From the NCBI GenBank assembly GCA_934249275.1, contig CAKQKT010000043.1:1-14730 (forward strand): a stretch of 14,730 bases of DNA, read 5' to 3'. Position 1 is the first letter of the stretch. Each line of letters begins with the position of its first letter. The stretch comes from an uncultured Sutterella sp. (GTDB lineage Bacteria > Pseudomonadota > Gammaproteobacteria > Burkholderiales > Burkholderiaceae_F). The position numbers were made by a program, and so were the translations under genes. The notes beneath the pieces were generated by a model. That model saw nothing but the letters and a program-made list of their open reading frames with translations. It had not been told where the DNA came from and ran no database searches. Below, piece by piece: positions 7,270 through 14,278 of the stretch.

Positions 7270-8316
7270 TTATCGGGCCGGTTCGAAGATGGTGCCTGAA
7301 CCTATTCCTCGGACCGTACCCGCGGCAGCGGCGCTCCAGACGGCGAGTGCGAGGAGCGTGAGGCCGCCTGCTGCAAACGGCAGAATTTGCAGTTCCAGGA
7401 GTTCCGAAACGCGGAAGGCGAGCACGGAGCAGGCGCCGATCGGGAAGACGAATGCCCACCACGAAAGAGCAAACGGAAGTTTTCCCAGAAGACGATTGCG
7501 CACGGTCATGGAGACGGCGAGCACCAGCCACCAGACGGCTGCGCCGAGAAATGCGGCGGCCAGAAGCGATGCGTAGCGCATGAGCGATGGGTCGCCCATC
7601 GTCTTGAGAAGCGAGAGCATCGAGAGCGGAATGACGCTGAGTGGCGCCAGATGGACCCAGAGCGTTGGCGTCATCTTGCCTTCGACCGGAGCGCCCAGGA
7701 AATGACGGGCCATCGTGAGCGCAAGAAGCCCGACGTACATGAAGATGCCCGCGCCGAAGCCCGTCATGTTGACGGCAAAGGCAAGCTCGCGCATGACGCC
7801 GTCGGATGCGGCGGCAAGCGGTGCGCCCGCGACCGGAATGACGACAAGGCCGACGGCCGGGATGAAGTGCGCCGGCGTCACCATCGCGAGCTTGAGACGC
7901 TCGCTCGTGAAGAGTCCGAAAAGGACAATGTAGCTCACGGCAAAGATCCCGAGCGCGCCCGACCACCAGAGCGGCGCGATAAGGCTCGCGGACAGTCCGC
8001 GGCCCGTCCATTCGGCCGCCATGACCAGCATGGCGATCGGGAAGGTTGCGTAGAAGCTTCCTTCGACGGGATGGCGCAGCTGAGCCATGACCGCGTCGCC
8101 ATGCCGCATGAGGCGATAGAGCGCGGCAATGCCAAGAACCGTCATCATTGCAATCGCCAGCCAGTGAAGGACTTCGCCGACAAGAAGAAAGATGGTGGAT
8201 AAGGAGCCGGCTTCGGCCGTAGCGCGGGCTGCAAGCTCAAAGGCAAGGCTCGTGACGGACGTGCCCATGACGGAGGCAAACCATCCCGGGGCCATGGGGC
8301 GAATGTAGCGTTCCAT
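7270..8316 (-). CDS. TDT-family (TehA/Mae1/SSU1-like) membrane transporter
   Basis: This 348-residue integral membrane protein has about ten predicted helices, the size and pattern of the tellurite-resistance/dicarboxylate transporter family, which also includes SLAC1 anion channels, malate permease Mae1 and sulfite exporter Ssu1. Family marks are PGWFASVMGTS at residues 10-20, HPVEGSFYATFPIAM near residue 82, and SWWAFVFPIGA near residue 285. Start ATG 8314-8316 has GAGGTG (plus 8322-8327) upstream. It is a single-gene unit, with a terminator behind it and a long non-coding region ahead. Substrates in this family range from dicarboxylates to sulfite and chloride, so the cargo is not determined. 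The neighbouring, possibly sulfur-reducing, enzyme makes a sulfur oxyanion conceivable, but that is a guess. Confidence 0.85.
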   Translation of the reverse strand: MERYIRPMAPGWFASVMGTSVTSLAFELAARATAEAGSLSTIFLLVGEVLHWLAIAMMTVLGIAALYRLMRHGDAVMAQLRHPVEGSFYATFPIAMLVMAAEWTGRGLSASLIAPLWWSGALGIFAVSYIVLFGLFTSERLKLAMVTPAHFIPAVGLVVIPVAGAPLAAASDGVMRELAFAVNMTGFGAGIFMYVGLLALTMARHFLGAPVEGKMTPTLWVHLAPLSVIPLSMLSLLKTMGDPSLMRYASLLAAAFLGAAVWWLVLAVSMTVRNRLLGKLPFALSWWAFVFPIGACSVLAFRVSELLELQILPFAAGGLTLLALAVWSAAAAGTVRGIGSGTIFEPAR

Positions 8317-9045
8317 AAAATCACCTCGGTAAAGAGAAGGCGGAAGGAGCCGTCAGACGCAGGTGTTGTGTCGTGACGCTCTAAAAATTATTGGAACAAT
8401 GCTAGCTGATGACCGGGACATTCGTCAAATCGCTTGAAGGTGATTCCCATCGGAATCGCGCCCTTGGCCCGTTGATTCGCTGTGAATGGCTATGGCATAG
8501 GGCTGCCGGCGAGTTGATTGAAGAATTGGGGTGAAAGGCTCTGCCGATAATTAAGGAAGCCGATAGGATTAGCTTAACGCTTGGTGTTGAACGGCTTGTA
8601 TTGGAGATGCGAGAATTGTGTTAAATGAGTGAATATGTAAAGAGATGATGGGCGGATGCAAGCGGAAGAATGAAATTAAAGAGCGTAGGAGGTTGGAAAT
8701 TCCGGTGTCTGATGTGACTGACGATCGTTGAGAAAGGCGAGGCTTTTATCCTCAACAGTCATGGATTCCGACAGTCGTTTTGACGCAGGTTCGGCATCGC
8801 AAAGAGAAGCCGGACAGGCGCAGCGAATCTCATGTTGAAGATTTCGGCATGTCTTCGGCAGTCTTTTGAATTGATTATGCAATAGATAATAACTATTGAG
8901 CGAGGGAAATATAACGATTGAAGAGGGGTGAAAACACCGAAAGGGCGAATTGGCGTCTTCGGGAAAACATGGCGGCGAAAAGAAGCGGTCGAGCCTAAAC
9001 TCTTCTTTTCGGACCAACCGTCATCAACCATCCAAGGAGCATTTC
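8317..9045. other. long non-coding region between the transporter and nadX
   Basis: This stretch of 729 bases between divergent genes is AT-richer than its surroundings from about 8540 to 8940. Open frames here are short and lack protein-like character or ribosome binding sites. Visible structure: ATTG-GAA-CAAT (8390-8400), near where a transporter promoter would be; GATTCC-CATC-GGAATC (8442-8457), a perfect spaced dyad; GTTGAG/CTCAAC (8727-8732 with 8751-8756), with AAAG/CTTT nested inside, which could fold in RNA; and the CAATAG/CTATTG dyad at 8880-8898. I recognise no tRNA, riboswitch or terminator. Confidence 0.45.
8880..8898. promoter_or_regulatory. inverted repeat in the putative nadX promoter
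   Basis: The arms CAATAG (8880-8885) and CTATTG (8893-8898) flank ATAATAA. GATAAT (8885-8890), inside the dyad, could act as a -10 for nadX, with TTTTGA (8864-8869) as a weak -35. A repressor bound here would cover the promoter. The leader to the nadX ATG would be about 150 bases. Promoter assignment is tentative. Confidence 0.35.
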
Positions 9046-9840
9046 ATGAAGCGAGCCGCCGTCATCGGTTGCGGTGCCCTGGGCACCATTCTTGTCAAGA
9101 ACTTTTCGAAGGCCGAAGGTTGGATCCTGACGGGCGTCATGGCCCGCACGAAGGCGCATGCCGAGGCGCTCGCCGAAACCGCGGGCTGCCGCGCTGCAGG
9201 AACGCTTGAGGAGCTACTGGCCGACAAGCCCGACCTTGTGATTGAAATTGCCGGCATCGGCGCCGCGAAGGAATACGGCGAGGCCGTGCTGGAAGCCGGC
9301 TGCGACTTCGTGCTGGTCTCCGCCGGCGCGCTCGCCGATCAGAAATGGAAGGCCCGCATGCATGACGCGGCCGTCCGCACGGGCCGCCGGGTTCACGTGG
9401 CCTCGGGCGCCATCGGAGGCTTCGACGTGCTTCGCACCGCGGCGCTCATGGGCGTTGACGAAGCGACATTTGAGAGCACCAAGTCCCCGAAGAGCCTCAC
9501 GGGCGCGCCCGGCCTCAACGGCGAGGCGCTTCCGCTCGACCGCGAGACGGTTGCATTCGAAGGCGGCGTCGAAGAGGCCGTCAAGGGCTTCCCGAAAAAC
9601 ATCAACGTCGCTGCCGCCACGTCCTCGGCCGCCGATGCGCCGAACATTCGTGTGCGCCTTGTCTCCAAGCCGGGCCTCACGGTCAACACCCACCACATCG
9701 ACGTGAAGGCGGGTGAAATGCACTGCGAGCTCTTCTTTCACTCGGCCTATGATCCGAAGAACCCGCGCTCGAGCACCTCGACAGCCTGGAGCGTTCTGGC
9801 GCTCCTCAAGAACCTTCAGAGCCCGATCTCCTACTTCTGA
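9046..9840 (+). CDS. nadX: L-aspartate dehydrogenase-like oxidoreductase
   Basis: This 264-residue NAD(P)-dependent enzyme would oxidise L-aspartate to iminoaspartate (precursor of quinolinate and NAD) or run the reverse amination. A Rossmann GCGALG lies at residues 8-13. Family motifs follow: SGAIGGFDVLR (120-130), TKSPKSLTG (145-153), FPKNINVAAA (182-191), NTHHIDV (214-220) with candidate catalytic His 216/217, and a C-terminal DPKNPRSSTST before a final helix. Length is typical of NadX (about 265). I chose ATG 9046 because AAGGAG at 9034-9039 lies 6 bases upstream and the GxGxxG fold then starts at the N-terminus; the frame stays open upstream to 8950 but that part is not protein-like. No nadA, nadB or nadC is adjacent, so the NAD role is not supported by context. 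The family is clear; the exact substrate is less so. Confidence 0.85.
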   Translation: MKRAAVIGCGALGTILVKNFSKAEGWILTGVMARTKAHAEALAETAGCRAAGTLEELLADKPDLVIEIAGIGAAKEYGEAVLEAGCDFVLVSAGALADQKWKARMHDAAVRTGRRVHVASGAIGGFDVLRTAALMGVDEATFESTKSPKSLTGAPGLNGEALPLDRETVAFEGGVEEAVKGFPKNINVAAATSSAADAPNIRVRLVSKPGLTVNTHHIDVKAGEMHCELFFHSAYDPKNPRSSTSTAWSVLALLKNLQSPISYF

Positions 9841-9877
9841 GATCTATCCGAACGAAGGTCTTGAAACCGGACAAGCA

Positions 9878-9915
9878 AAAGGCGCCGTCCCGCATTGCTG
9901 CGAAACGGCGCCTTT
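9878..9915. terminator. bidirectional terminator between nadX and htpG
   Basis: A perfect 11-bp stem AAAGGCGCCGT/ACGGCGCCTTT (9878-9888 with 9905-9915) encloses a loop with a small inner CGC/GCG stem (9891-9893 with 9900-9902). A- and T-rich flanks on each side allow function on both strands, for the convergent nadX (ends 9840) and htpG (ends 9942). Confidence 0.9.
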
Positions 9916-9941
9916 ATTGTTTCAGCCGAAGGCTTATGAGC

Positions 9942-11846
9942 TTACTTCAGAAGCAGTTCGTTCATGAGCTTCACGAACTTGGCCGGATCCTTAACCGTGC
10001 CCTGATCGGCGAGAGCGGCCTGGTCGAGCATGAGTTCGCACCACTTTTCAAAGCCGGCTTCGTCCTTTTCGGCCTCGGCCTTCTTGAGAAGGGGATGCGA
10101 CGGATTGATTTCGAGCGTCACCTTGTCTTCGGGGACCTGCTGGCCGGCGGCTTCGAGCATGCGGCGCATCTGCGGGGTGAGGCGCTTGTCGGCGTCTGCA
10201 ACGAGGCAGCTCGGGCTGTCGACGAGGCGGGAGGAGACGCGGACGCCTTCAACGCGGTCGCCGAGCGCCTTCTTGATGCGTTCGACGAGGCCGGAGGATT
10301 CGCGGACGACTTCCTCGTGCTTCTTTTCCTCTTCGCTGTCGGCGAGTTCGCCGAGCTTGAGGTCGGCGGCCGTGACCGGGATGAACTTGTGGCCTTCGAA
10401 TTCGGTCATGCCCTGCATCATCCACTCGTCGATGCGCTGCGTCATCAGGAGCACTTCAACGCCCTTGCGACGGAAGGTTTCGAGGTACGGCGAGCTGACG
10501 GCCGTTTCGAAGTTGCCGGCGGTGAGGTAGTAGATGTGCTTCTGCTTTTCGGGCATGCGGGCCACGTAGTCGGTGAGGCTCACGCTTTCCTCAGGTGTGC
10601 CGGACTTCGTGGAGGCAAAGCGCAGGAGCTTGAGAATAGCTTCGCGGTTTGCAAAGTCTTCGACCGGGCCTTCCTTCATGACGGCGCCGAAGTTCTTCCA
10701 GAAGATCGCGTACTTGTCCTTGTCGTCGGCGGCGAGCTTGGCAAGCATGTCAAGCGTGCGCTTCGTAAGGGCGCGCTTCAGCTTCTGGGTGATGCGGCTT
10801 TCCTGGAGGAGTTCGCGGGAGACGTTGAGCGGCAGGTCGGCGGTGTCGACGAGGCCGCGGATGAAGCGCAGGTAGTTCGGCAGGAACTGTTCGGCGTCGT
10901 CCATGATGAAGACGCGCTGCACGAAGAGCTTGAGGCCGTGCTGCTTTTCACGAGAGTAGAGGTCCCACGGCGCTTCCGGCGGAACGTAGAGAAGGGACGT
11001 GTATTCGAGCTCGCCCTCGACGCGGTTGTGAGCCCAGCAGAGGGGATCGCCGTAGTCGTGGGTGAGATGCTTGTAGAAGGCCTTGTACTGGTCTTCGGTG
11101 ACGTCTTTAGGCGAGAGCGTCCAGAGCGCGCGGGCATCGTTGACCTGTTCCCAGGAGCCCGTGACTTCGGCTTCGTTCTCATCCTTCTTTTCGTCCTTGT
11201 CCGCAGGCTTTTCCTCCCAGAGGAAGACCGGCGTGGAGATGTGGTCGGAGTACTTGGTGATGGCATCGCGCAGGCGCCACTGGCCGAGGAATTCCTTCTC
11301 GTCCTCCTTGAGGTGAAGGATGATTTCGGTGCCGCGGGCTTCGCGGGTCACGTTGCCGGACGTGAAGGTGCCGTTGCCGTCGGATTCCCACATGACGGCT
11401 TCTTCGGGCTTGGCGCCCGCCTTGCGGGAGATGACCGTCACGCGGTCGGCGACGATGAAGGCGGAGTAGAAGCCCACGCCGAACTGGCCGATGAGCTGGG
11501 AGTCCTTCTTTTCCTCGCCGGTGAGCTGGGCCATGAAGGCTTCGGTGCCGGACTTGGCGATCGTGCCGAGATGGTCGTTGGCTTCGGCAAGCGTCATGCC
11601 GATGCCGTTGTCGATGACGGAGAGCGTGCCGGCCTTTTCATCAGCCTTGACGCGGATCGAGAAGATCGGATCGTCGGCCGTCAGTTCGGGCTTCGTGATA
11701 GAGAGAAAGCGCAGCTTGTCGACGGCGTCGGACGCATTGGAAACGAGTTCGCGAAGGAACACTTCCTTGTTCGAGTAAAGGGACTTGGCAAGAAGACCGA
11801 GAAGCTTGGTGACCTCGGTCTGAAAACCATGGACTTCCTGAGCCAT
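9942..11846 (-). CDS. htpG: Hsp90-family molecular chaperone HtpG
   Basis: This cytosolic ATP-dependent chaperone is full length at 634 residues (E. coli HtpG is 624). The N-terminal GHKL ATPase domain shows E33 and N37 in FLRELVSNASDA, DNGIGM (79-84), GQFGVGFYSAF (120-130) and RGTEIILHL. Downstream, SRELLQES marks the middle domain, followed by a client-binding and dimerisation domain. The start ATG is the family's usual N-terminus (MAQEVHGFQTE); a GGAG lies 11 bases upstream, inside a hairpin loop. Expression should be heat-inducible from the sigma-32 promoter at 11918-11945. It is a single-gene unit ending at the shared terminator. An acidic, Lys-rich insert after about residue 215 is slightly longer than in the E. 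coli protein. Confidence 0.98.
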   Translation of the reverse strand: MAQEVHGFQTEVTKLLGLLAKSLYSNKEVFLRELVSNASDAVDKLRFLSITKPELTADDPIFSIRVKADEKAGTLSVIDNGIGMTLAEANDHLGTIAKSGTEAFMAQLTGEEKKDSQLIGQFGVGFYSAFIVADRVTVISRKAGAKPEEAVMWESDGNGTFTSGNVTREARGTEIILHLKEDEKEFLGQWRLRDAITKYSDHISTPVFLWEEKPADKDEKKDENEAEVTGSWEQVNDARALWTLSPKDVTEDQYKAFYKHLTHDYGDPLCWAHNRVEGELEYTSLLYVPPEAPWDLYSREKQHGLKLFVQRVFIMDDAEQFLPNYLRFIRGLVDTADLPLNVSRELLQESRITQKLKRALTKRTLDMLAKLAADDKDKYAIFWKNFGAVMKEGPVEDFANREAILKLLRFASTKSGTPEESVSLTDYVARMPEKQKHIYYLTAGNFETAVSSPYLETFRRKGVEVLLMTQRIDEWMMQGMTEFEGHKFIPVTAADLKLGELADSEEEKKHEEVVRESSGLVERIKKALGDRVEGVRVSSRLVDSPSCLVADADKRLTPQMRRMLEAAGQQVPEDKVTLEINPSHPLLKKAEAEKDEAGFEKWCELMLDQAALADQGTVKDPAKFVKLMNELLLK

Positions 11847-11850
11847 TTTC

Positions 11851-11868
11851 TATTTTTCTCCAAAAATA
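11851..11868 (-). promoter_or_regulatory. htpG leader hairpin with Shine-Dalgarno in the loop (candidate RNA thermometer)
   Basis: In the mRNA, UAUUUUU (plus 11862-11868) and AAAAAUA (plus 11851-11857) form a perfect 7-bp A-U stem around the tetraloop GGAG, which is the only Shine-Dalgarno candidate. Just upstream is a separate GC hairpin, CGCAGC-GCAA-GCUGCG (plus 11873-11888), capped by a GNRA tetraloop. This arrangement could expose the ribosome binding site on heating. It is structure seen in sequence; function is inferred and the weak stem may hardly fold at body temperature. Confidence 0.4.
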
Positions 11869-11917
11869 ACACCGCAGCTTGCGCTGCGCGGGGCGTGCAA
11901 GCACCCGATAAGCATGA

Positions 11918-11945
11918 ATATGGGGACGCTTCATTAAATTTCAAG
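11918..11945 (-). promoter_or_regulatory. sigma-32 (RpoH) heat-shock promoter of htpG
   Basis: On the minus strand CTTGAAA (plus 11939-11945) is followed after 13 bases by CCCCATAT (plus 11918-11925), matching the sigma-32 consensus CTTGAAA-N11-16-CCCCATnT fully. Transcription would start near 11911, giving a leader of about 65 bases before the htpG ATG at 11846. Confidence 0.88.
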
Positions 11946-12082
11946 TGGCTCAATTTTCAGGATGGTACTTGTGTTCGGTCAGACGCATTCCTGATGATCG
12001 AGACGCTCGAGGCTGTCTTCCGGCGTGAAGGCGCTTTGATTTCAAAATGCCTGAAGACAAACAAATGAGCTTTTTGAGAGGC

Positions 12083-12109
12083 GCACGCGTGCTGTCAATG
12101 CTGTATAGT
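12083..12109 (+). promoter_or_regulatory. weak candidate promoter of the lipoprotein gene
   Basis: TATAGT (12104-12109) is a fair -10 box. There is no good -35 at the right distance; a perfect 10-base palindrome, GCACGCGTGC (12083-12092), lies there instead and could be a regulator site. The transcript would start near 12116, leaving a short leader with no clear Shine-Dalgarno sequence. Confidence 0.35.
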
Positions 12110-12141
12110 CGAACAATCATTTCTTTTTGAATCGATTCATC

Positions 12142-13098
12142 ATGATGCTTCGCCTTTCAATCATTGCCGCTCTGTCCGTCGCCGTTTTGACGGGCTGCCA
12201 GAGCGTGCCCACGGCCGACGACTTCGACCGCATGCAGGCGCCCGACGCACAGGCGAGCCTGGCCAAAAATCTGATGAAGGTTTTTGCGTTCGACATGTAC
12301 GACCGCGATGACGAAGGCCGGGGGGCCGTCGTGACGGCGAAGCCGGTTGAGGCCGGCGTGAACGGCGTCGACCTTCAGACGAGCGGCGGCAGCGGCTTCA
12401 TCAACGGCATGCTCGAGGCGAGTGTGTTGGCTGCGGATCCCCTGAAGACCGTTCACTACTTCGGCTTCGTGCCCGCATCCGAAGCCGCCGGCGAACGCGC
12501 GGCCGTGAGAGCGGCGGCGGGCAGGGTTGTTCGCGACATGGCCGTGCACTTCGGCAATGACGGCTGGCGCTTTGCCTGGACCAATCCCAAGGCCGATCTG
12601 CGAAGCTTTGGCTATATGGTGACGCAGGACGTCTTCTTCGAAAAGGACGGCACCGTCTGCAGAATTCCCCAGGGCATCTCGTCTCTTGAACCCGGTCAGG
12701 CCGAAGGCTGCGCCGTGACCGTCGTGGTGCGAAGCCGAGACGTTTCCCGGGGCGAAGAGCCCGACGATTCGGGGTTCGAACCCGTTCCAGCCTGGATTGA
12801 TCCGGCTCGCACGCCCGCCTGGCGCGTGCGCTCCGTTGCCATCGGCTCGCGCATGCCCGACGGCTCTGCCTTTCTGACGCCCGAACGCCAGCTGTCTCTT
12901 GCGAAGGCAACAGGCAGGCTCATGGGACTCTATGCGTTTGATGAAAACAACGTTCCGTATGTCGGCTGGGAGGGAAGAATCGAGCGCTTTGCCGTGACGC
13001 CCGAGGCGCGCGCGGCCGTCGAGGCCGAGGCCCGCGAAGCTTCCGTTCCGATGACCGACAAGGTTTTGAAGACGATGTCCGGCTGGATGCCCTGGTAG
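12142..13098 (+). CDS. putative lipoprotein of unknown function
   Basis: This protein of about 318 residues has a lipoprotein signal peptide: MMLRLSIIAALSVAVLTGCQ, with lipobox LTGC and C19 as the lipidated residue. Q at +2 suggests sorting to the outer membrane under the usual Asp-at-+2 rule. I recognise no domain in the rest. The body is acidic, rich in Ala, Val and Gly, and includes FGFVPASEAAGERAA, a Trp-rich stretch GNDGWRFAWTNPK, and MGLYAFDENNVPYVGWEGR near the C-terminus. The start is uncertain: two adjacent ATGs at 12142 and 12145, or an in-frame TTG at 12127, none with a clear ribosome binding site. Divergent from htpG, single-gene unit, terminator at 13130. The signal and lipobox on the plus strand argue against the long open frame on the other strand. 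Confidence 0.78.
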   Translation: MMLRLSIIAALSVAVLTGCQSVPTADDFDRMQAPDAQASLAKNLMKVFAFDMYDRDDEGRGAVVTAKPVEAGVNGVDLQTSGGSGFINGMLEASVLAADPLKTVHYFGFVPASEAAGERAAVRAAAGRVVRDMAVHFGNDGWRFAWTNPKADLRSFGYMVTQDVFFEKDGTVCRIPQGISSLEPGQAEGCAVTVVVRSRDVSRGEEPDDSGFEPVPAWIDPARTPAWRVRSVAIGSRMPDGSAFLTPERQLSLAKATGRLMGLYAFDENNVPYVGWEGRIERFAVTPEARAAVEAEAREASVPMTDKVLKTMSGWMPW

Positions 13099-13129
13099 GC
13101 GCAAAGCCATTGCGGATTAGACGGATTTG

Positions 13130-13163
13130 AAGGCCGGTGATGCATGAGCACGCCGGCTTTTGT
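13130..13163 (+). terminator. rho-independent terminator of the lipoprotein gene
   Basis: GCCGG (13133-13137) pairs with CCGGC (13153-13157), extended outward by a G-U and two A-U pairs and inward by GTG/CAC with a bulge, followed by TTTT. It lies 32 bases after the lipoprotein stop. Confidence 0.75.
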
Positions 13164-13241
13164 GTTATCTGAAGAATAAAAATGCTTCTTTCGTCCTCCG
13201 GCAGAGGCCATTTGTCGGCAATAAGCAAACCAATTTTTCAT

Positions 13242-13316
13242 TTGATCTCGATCATGCGGACTAGGGGGAAGGAAGCGACCGCACCGCGTTTTTGACGCGG
13301 ATGCGGCAGGTAGAAT
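13242..13316 (+). promoter_or_regulatory. candidate control region of the binding-protein gene
   Basis: TTGAT-CTCG-ATCAT (13242-13255) resembles an FNR box with one mismatch. CCGCGT-TTTTG-ACGCGG (13284-13300) is a perfect spaced dyad. TAGAAT (13311-13316) is a plausible -10; the -35 position falls inside the dyad and matches poorly. The FNR-like centre would be about 74 bases upstream of the expected start site. Together these suggest regulated expression, but none is strong alone. The rest of 13164-13414 shows nothing else I can identify. Confidence 0.35.
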
Positions 13317-13414
13317 GACTCTCCAATCAAGCACCGAAAAATGTGCGCAAGCCCTCAAAACCCCGGCGGGTCATGCAGACAGGCCCGCTCGAAAAGAAAA
13401 CGGAGAATGTAGAA

Positions 13415-14167
13415 ATGTTCATGAAGAAAGCCTTTGCCGCCGTCCTTGCCGCCGCCGTCCTCGTTGCCGGCGCCGTTGAAGCCAAGGATCTGCGCGTTGC
13501 GTCCAACACCACCTTCCCGCCGTTTGAATTCGTCAACACGAAGACGCAGGAAATCACGGGCTTTGAAATGGATCTGATCCGTGCGATGGGCAAGCAGGCC
13601 GGTTATGACGTCAAGATCATGAACATGTCCTTTGACGGCATCATTCCGGCTGTTCTCTCCGGCTCCGTCGACGTGGGCGCCTCCGGCTTCTCCGTCACCG
13701 AAGAACGCAAGAAGCGCGTTCTCTTCACGGAACCGTTCTACAAGTCCGGCCTGACGGTCCTGGTCACCAAGGCCAATGCCGACAAGATTCACGGCTTCAA
13801 GGACCTCGACGGAAAGAAGCTTGCCGTTCAGATCGGCACGACGGCCGCCTCCAAGGCCAAGGACATCAAGGGCGCTCAGGTTCAGACCTTCAACAACGCC
13901 GGTGATGCCATTCTTGAGCTCGCCAACGGCGGTTGCGAAGCGGTCATCAACGACAAGCCCGTGACGGACTACATCCTTACGCAGCAGCCTCGCCTTGCCA
14001 AGAAGGTCGTGCATCTTCCGGAAATGCTTTCTGCCGACGACTTCGCCATGGTTGTTGCGAAGGATCGTCCGGAACTCGCCGCCGAGCTCAATGCGGCTCT
14101 CAAGGCCCTTAAGGACAACGGCGAATTCGACAAGCTCATGACGAAGTGGTTCGGCACGACGAAGTAA
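13415..14167 (+). CDS. amino-acid ABC transporter periplasmic binding protein (SBP family 3)
   Basis: This 250-residue protein has a Sec signal peptide (MFMKK, then an Ala/Val-rich core, likely cleaved after VEA at residue 23) and a type-3 solute-binding fold. It captures a polar amino acid in the periplasm for an ABC importer. NTTFPPFEF (31-39) and GFEMDLIRAMG (49-59) are the family's opening motif. S93-x-T95-x2-R98 gives the arginine expected to hold the ligand's alpha-carboxylate, and VINDKPV (177-183) gives D180 for the alpha-amino group, as in GlnH. ATG 13415 is chosen because GGAGA (13402-13406) lies 8 bases before it and it gives a proper signal peptide; the frame is open upstream to 13343. 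No permease or ATPase gene follows, so its partners are elsewhere. Glutamine or another polar amino acid is likely but not proven. Confidence 0.92.
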   Translation: MFMKKAFAAVLAAAVLVAGAVEAKDLRVASNTTFPPFEFVNTKTQEITGFEMDLIRAMGKQAGYDVKIMNMSFDGIIPAVLSGSVDVGASGFSVTEERKKRVLFTEPFYKSGLTVLVTKANADKIHGFKDLDGKKLAVQIGTTAASKAKDIKGAQVQTFNNAGDAILELANGGCEAVINDKPVTDYILTQQPRLAKKVVHLPEMLSADDFAMVVAKDRPELAAELNAALKALKDNGEFDKLMTKWFGTTK

Positions 14168-14195
14168 GGCGCGTCAAGTCAAACCATTCGCAACA

Positions 14196-14260
14196 GCGGC
14201 GCCAGCCTGTATTAGCGCCGCCCGGGAAGCCGGTCCTCTCTCGCGGAGGATCGGCTTTTT
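14196..14260 (+). terminator. tandem hairpins and terminator of the binding-protein gene
   Basis: The second hairpin is a 12-bp stem with one G-U pair (14227-14238 with 14246-14257) and a 7-base loop, followed by T residues to 14260: a strong terminator for the plus-strand gene ending at 14167. The first, GCGGCGC/GCGCCGC (14196-14202 with 14215-14221), has a 12-base loop and no T-run, and may instead protect the mRNA end. Confidence 0.85.
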
Positions 14261-14278
14261 CGGATCCGGCGGCGCTGC

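Noticed and set aside
8676..9017. Minus-strand open frame of 113 codons in the gap before nadX
   Set aside because: No ribosome binding site, overlaps the likely nadX promoter and leader, and the product shows no protein-like pattern.
8950..9045. Upstream extension of nadX to an ATG at 8950
   Set aside because: The extension is not protein-like; the ATG at 9046 has a good AAGGAG and puts the Rossmann motif at the usual N-terminal position.
9861..12068. Plus-strand open frame of about 735 codons opposite htpG
   Set aside because: It is antisense to a full-length htpG, starts inside the terminator and has no family resemblance.
12157..13110. Minus-strand open frame of about 317 codons opposite the lipoprotein
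   Set aside because: The plus strand carries a signal peptide and lipobox and is followed by a terminator in its own direction; the minus frame has neither.
13343..13414. Upstream extension of the binding-protein gene
   Set aside because: It would bury the signal peptide behind 24 charged residues; ATG 13415 has a ribosome binding site.
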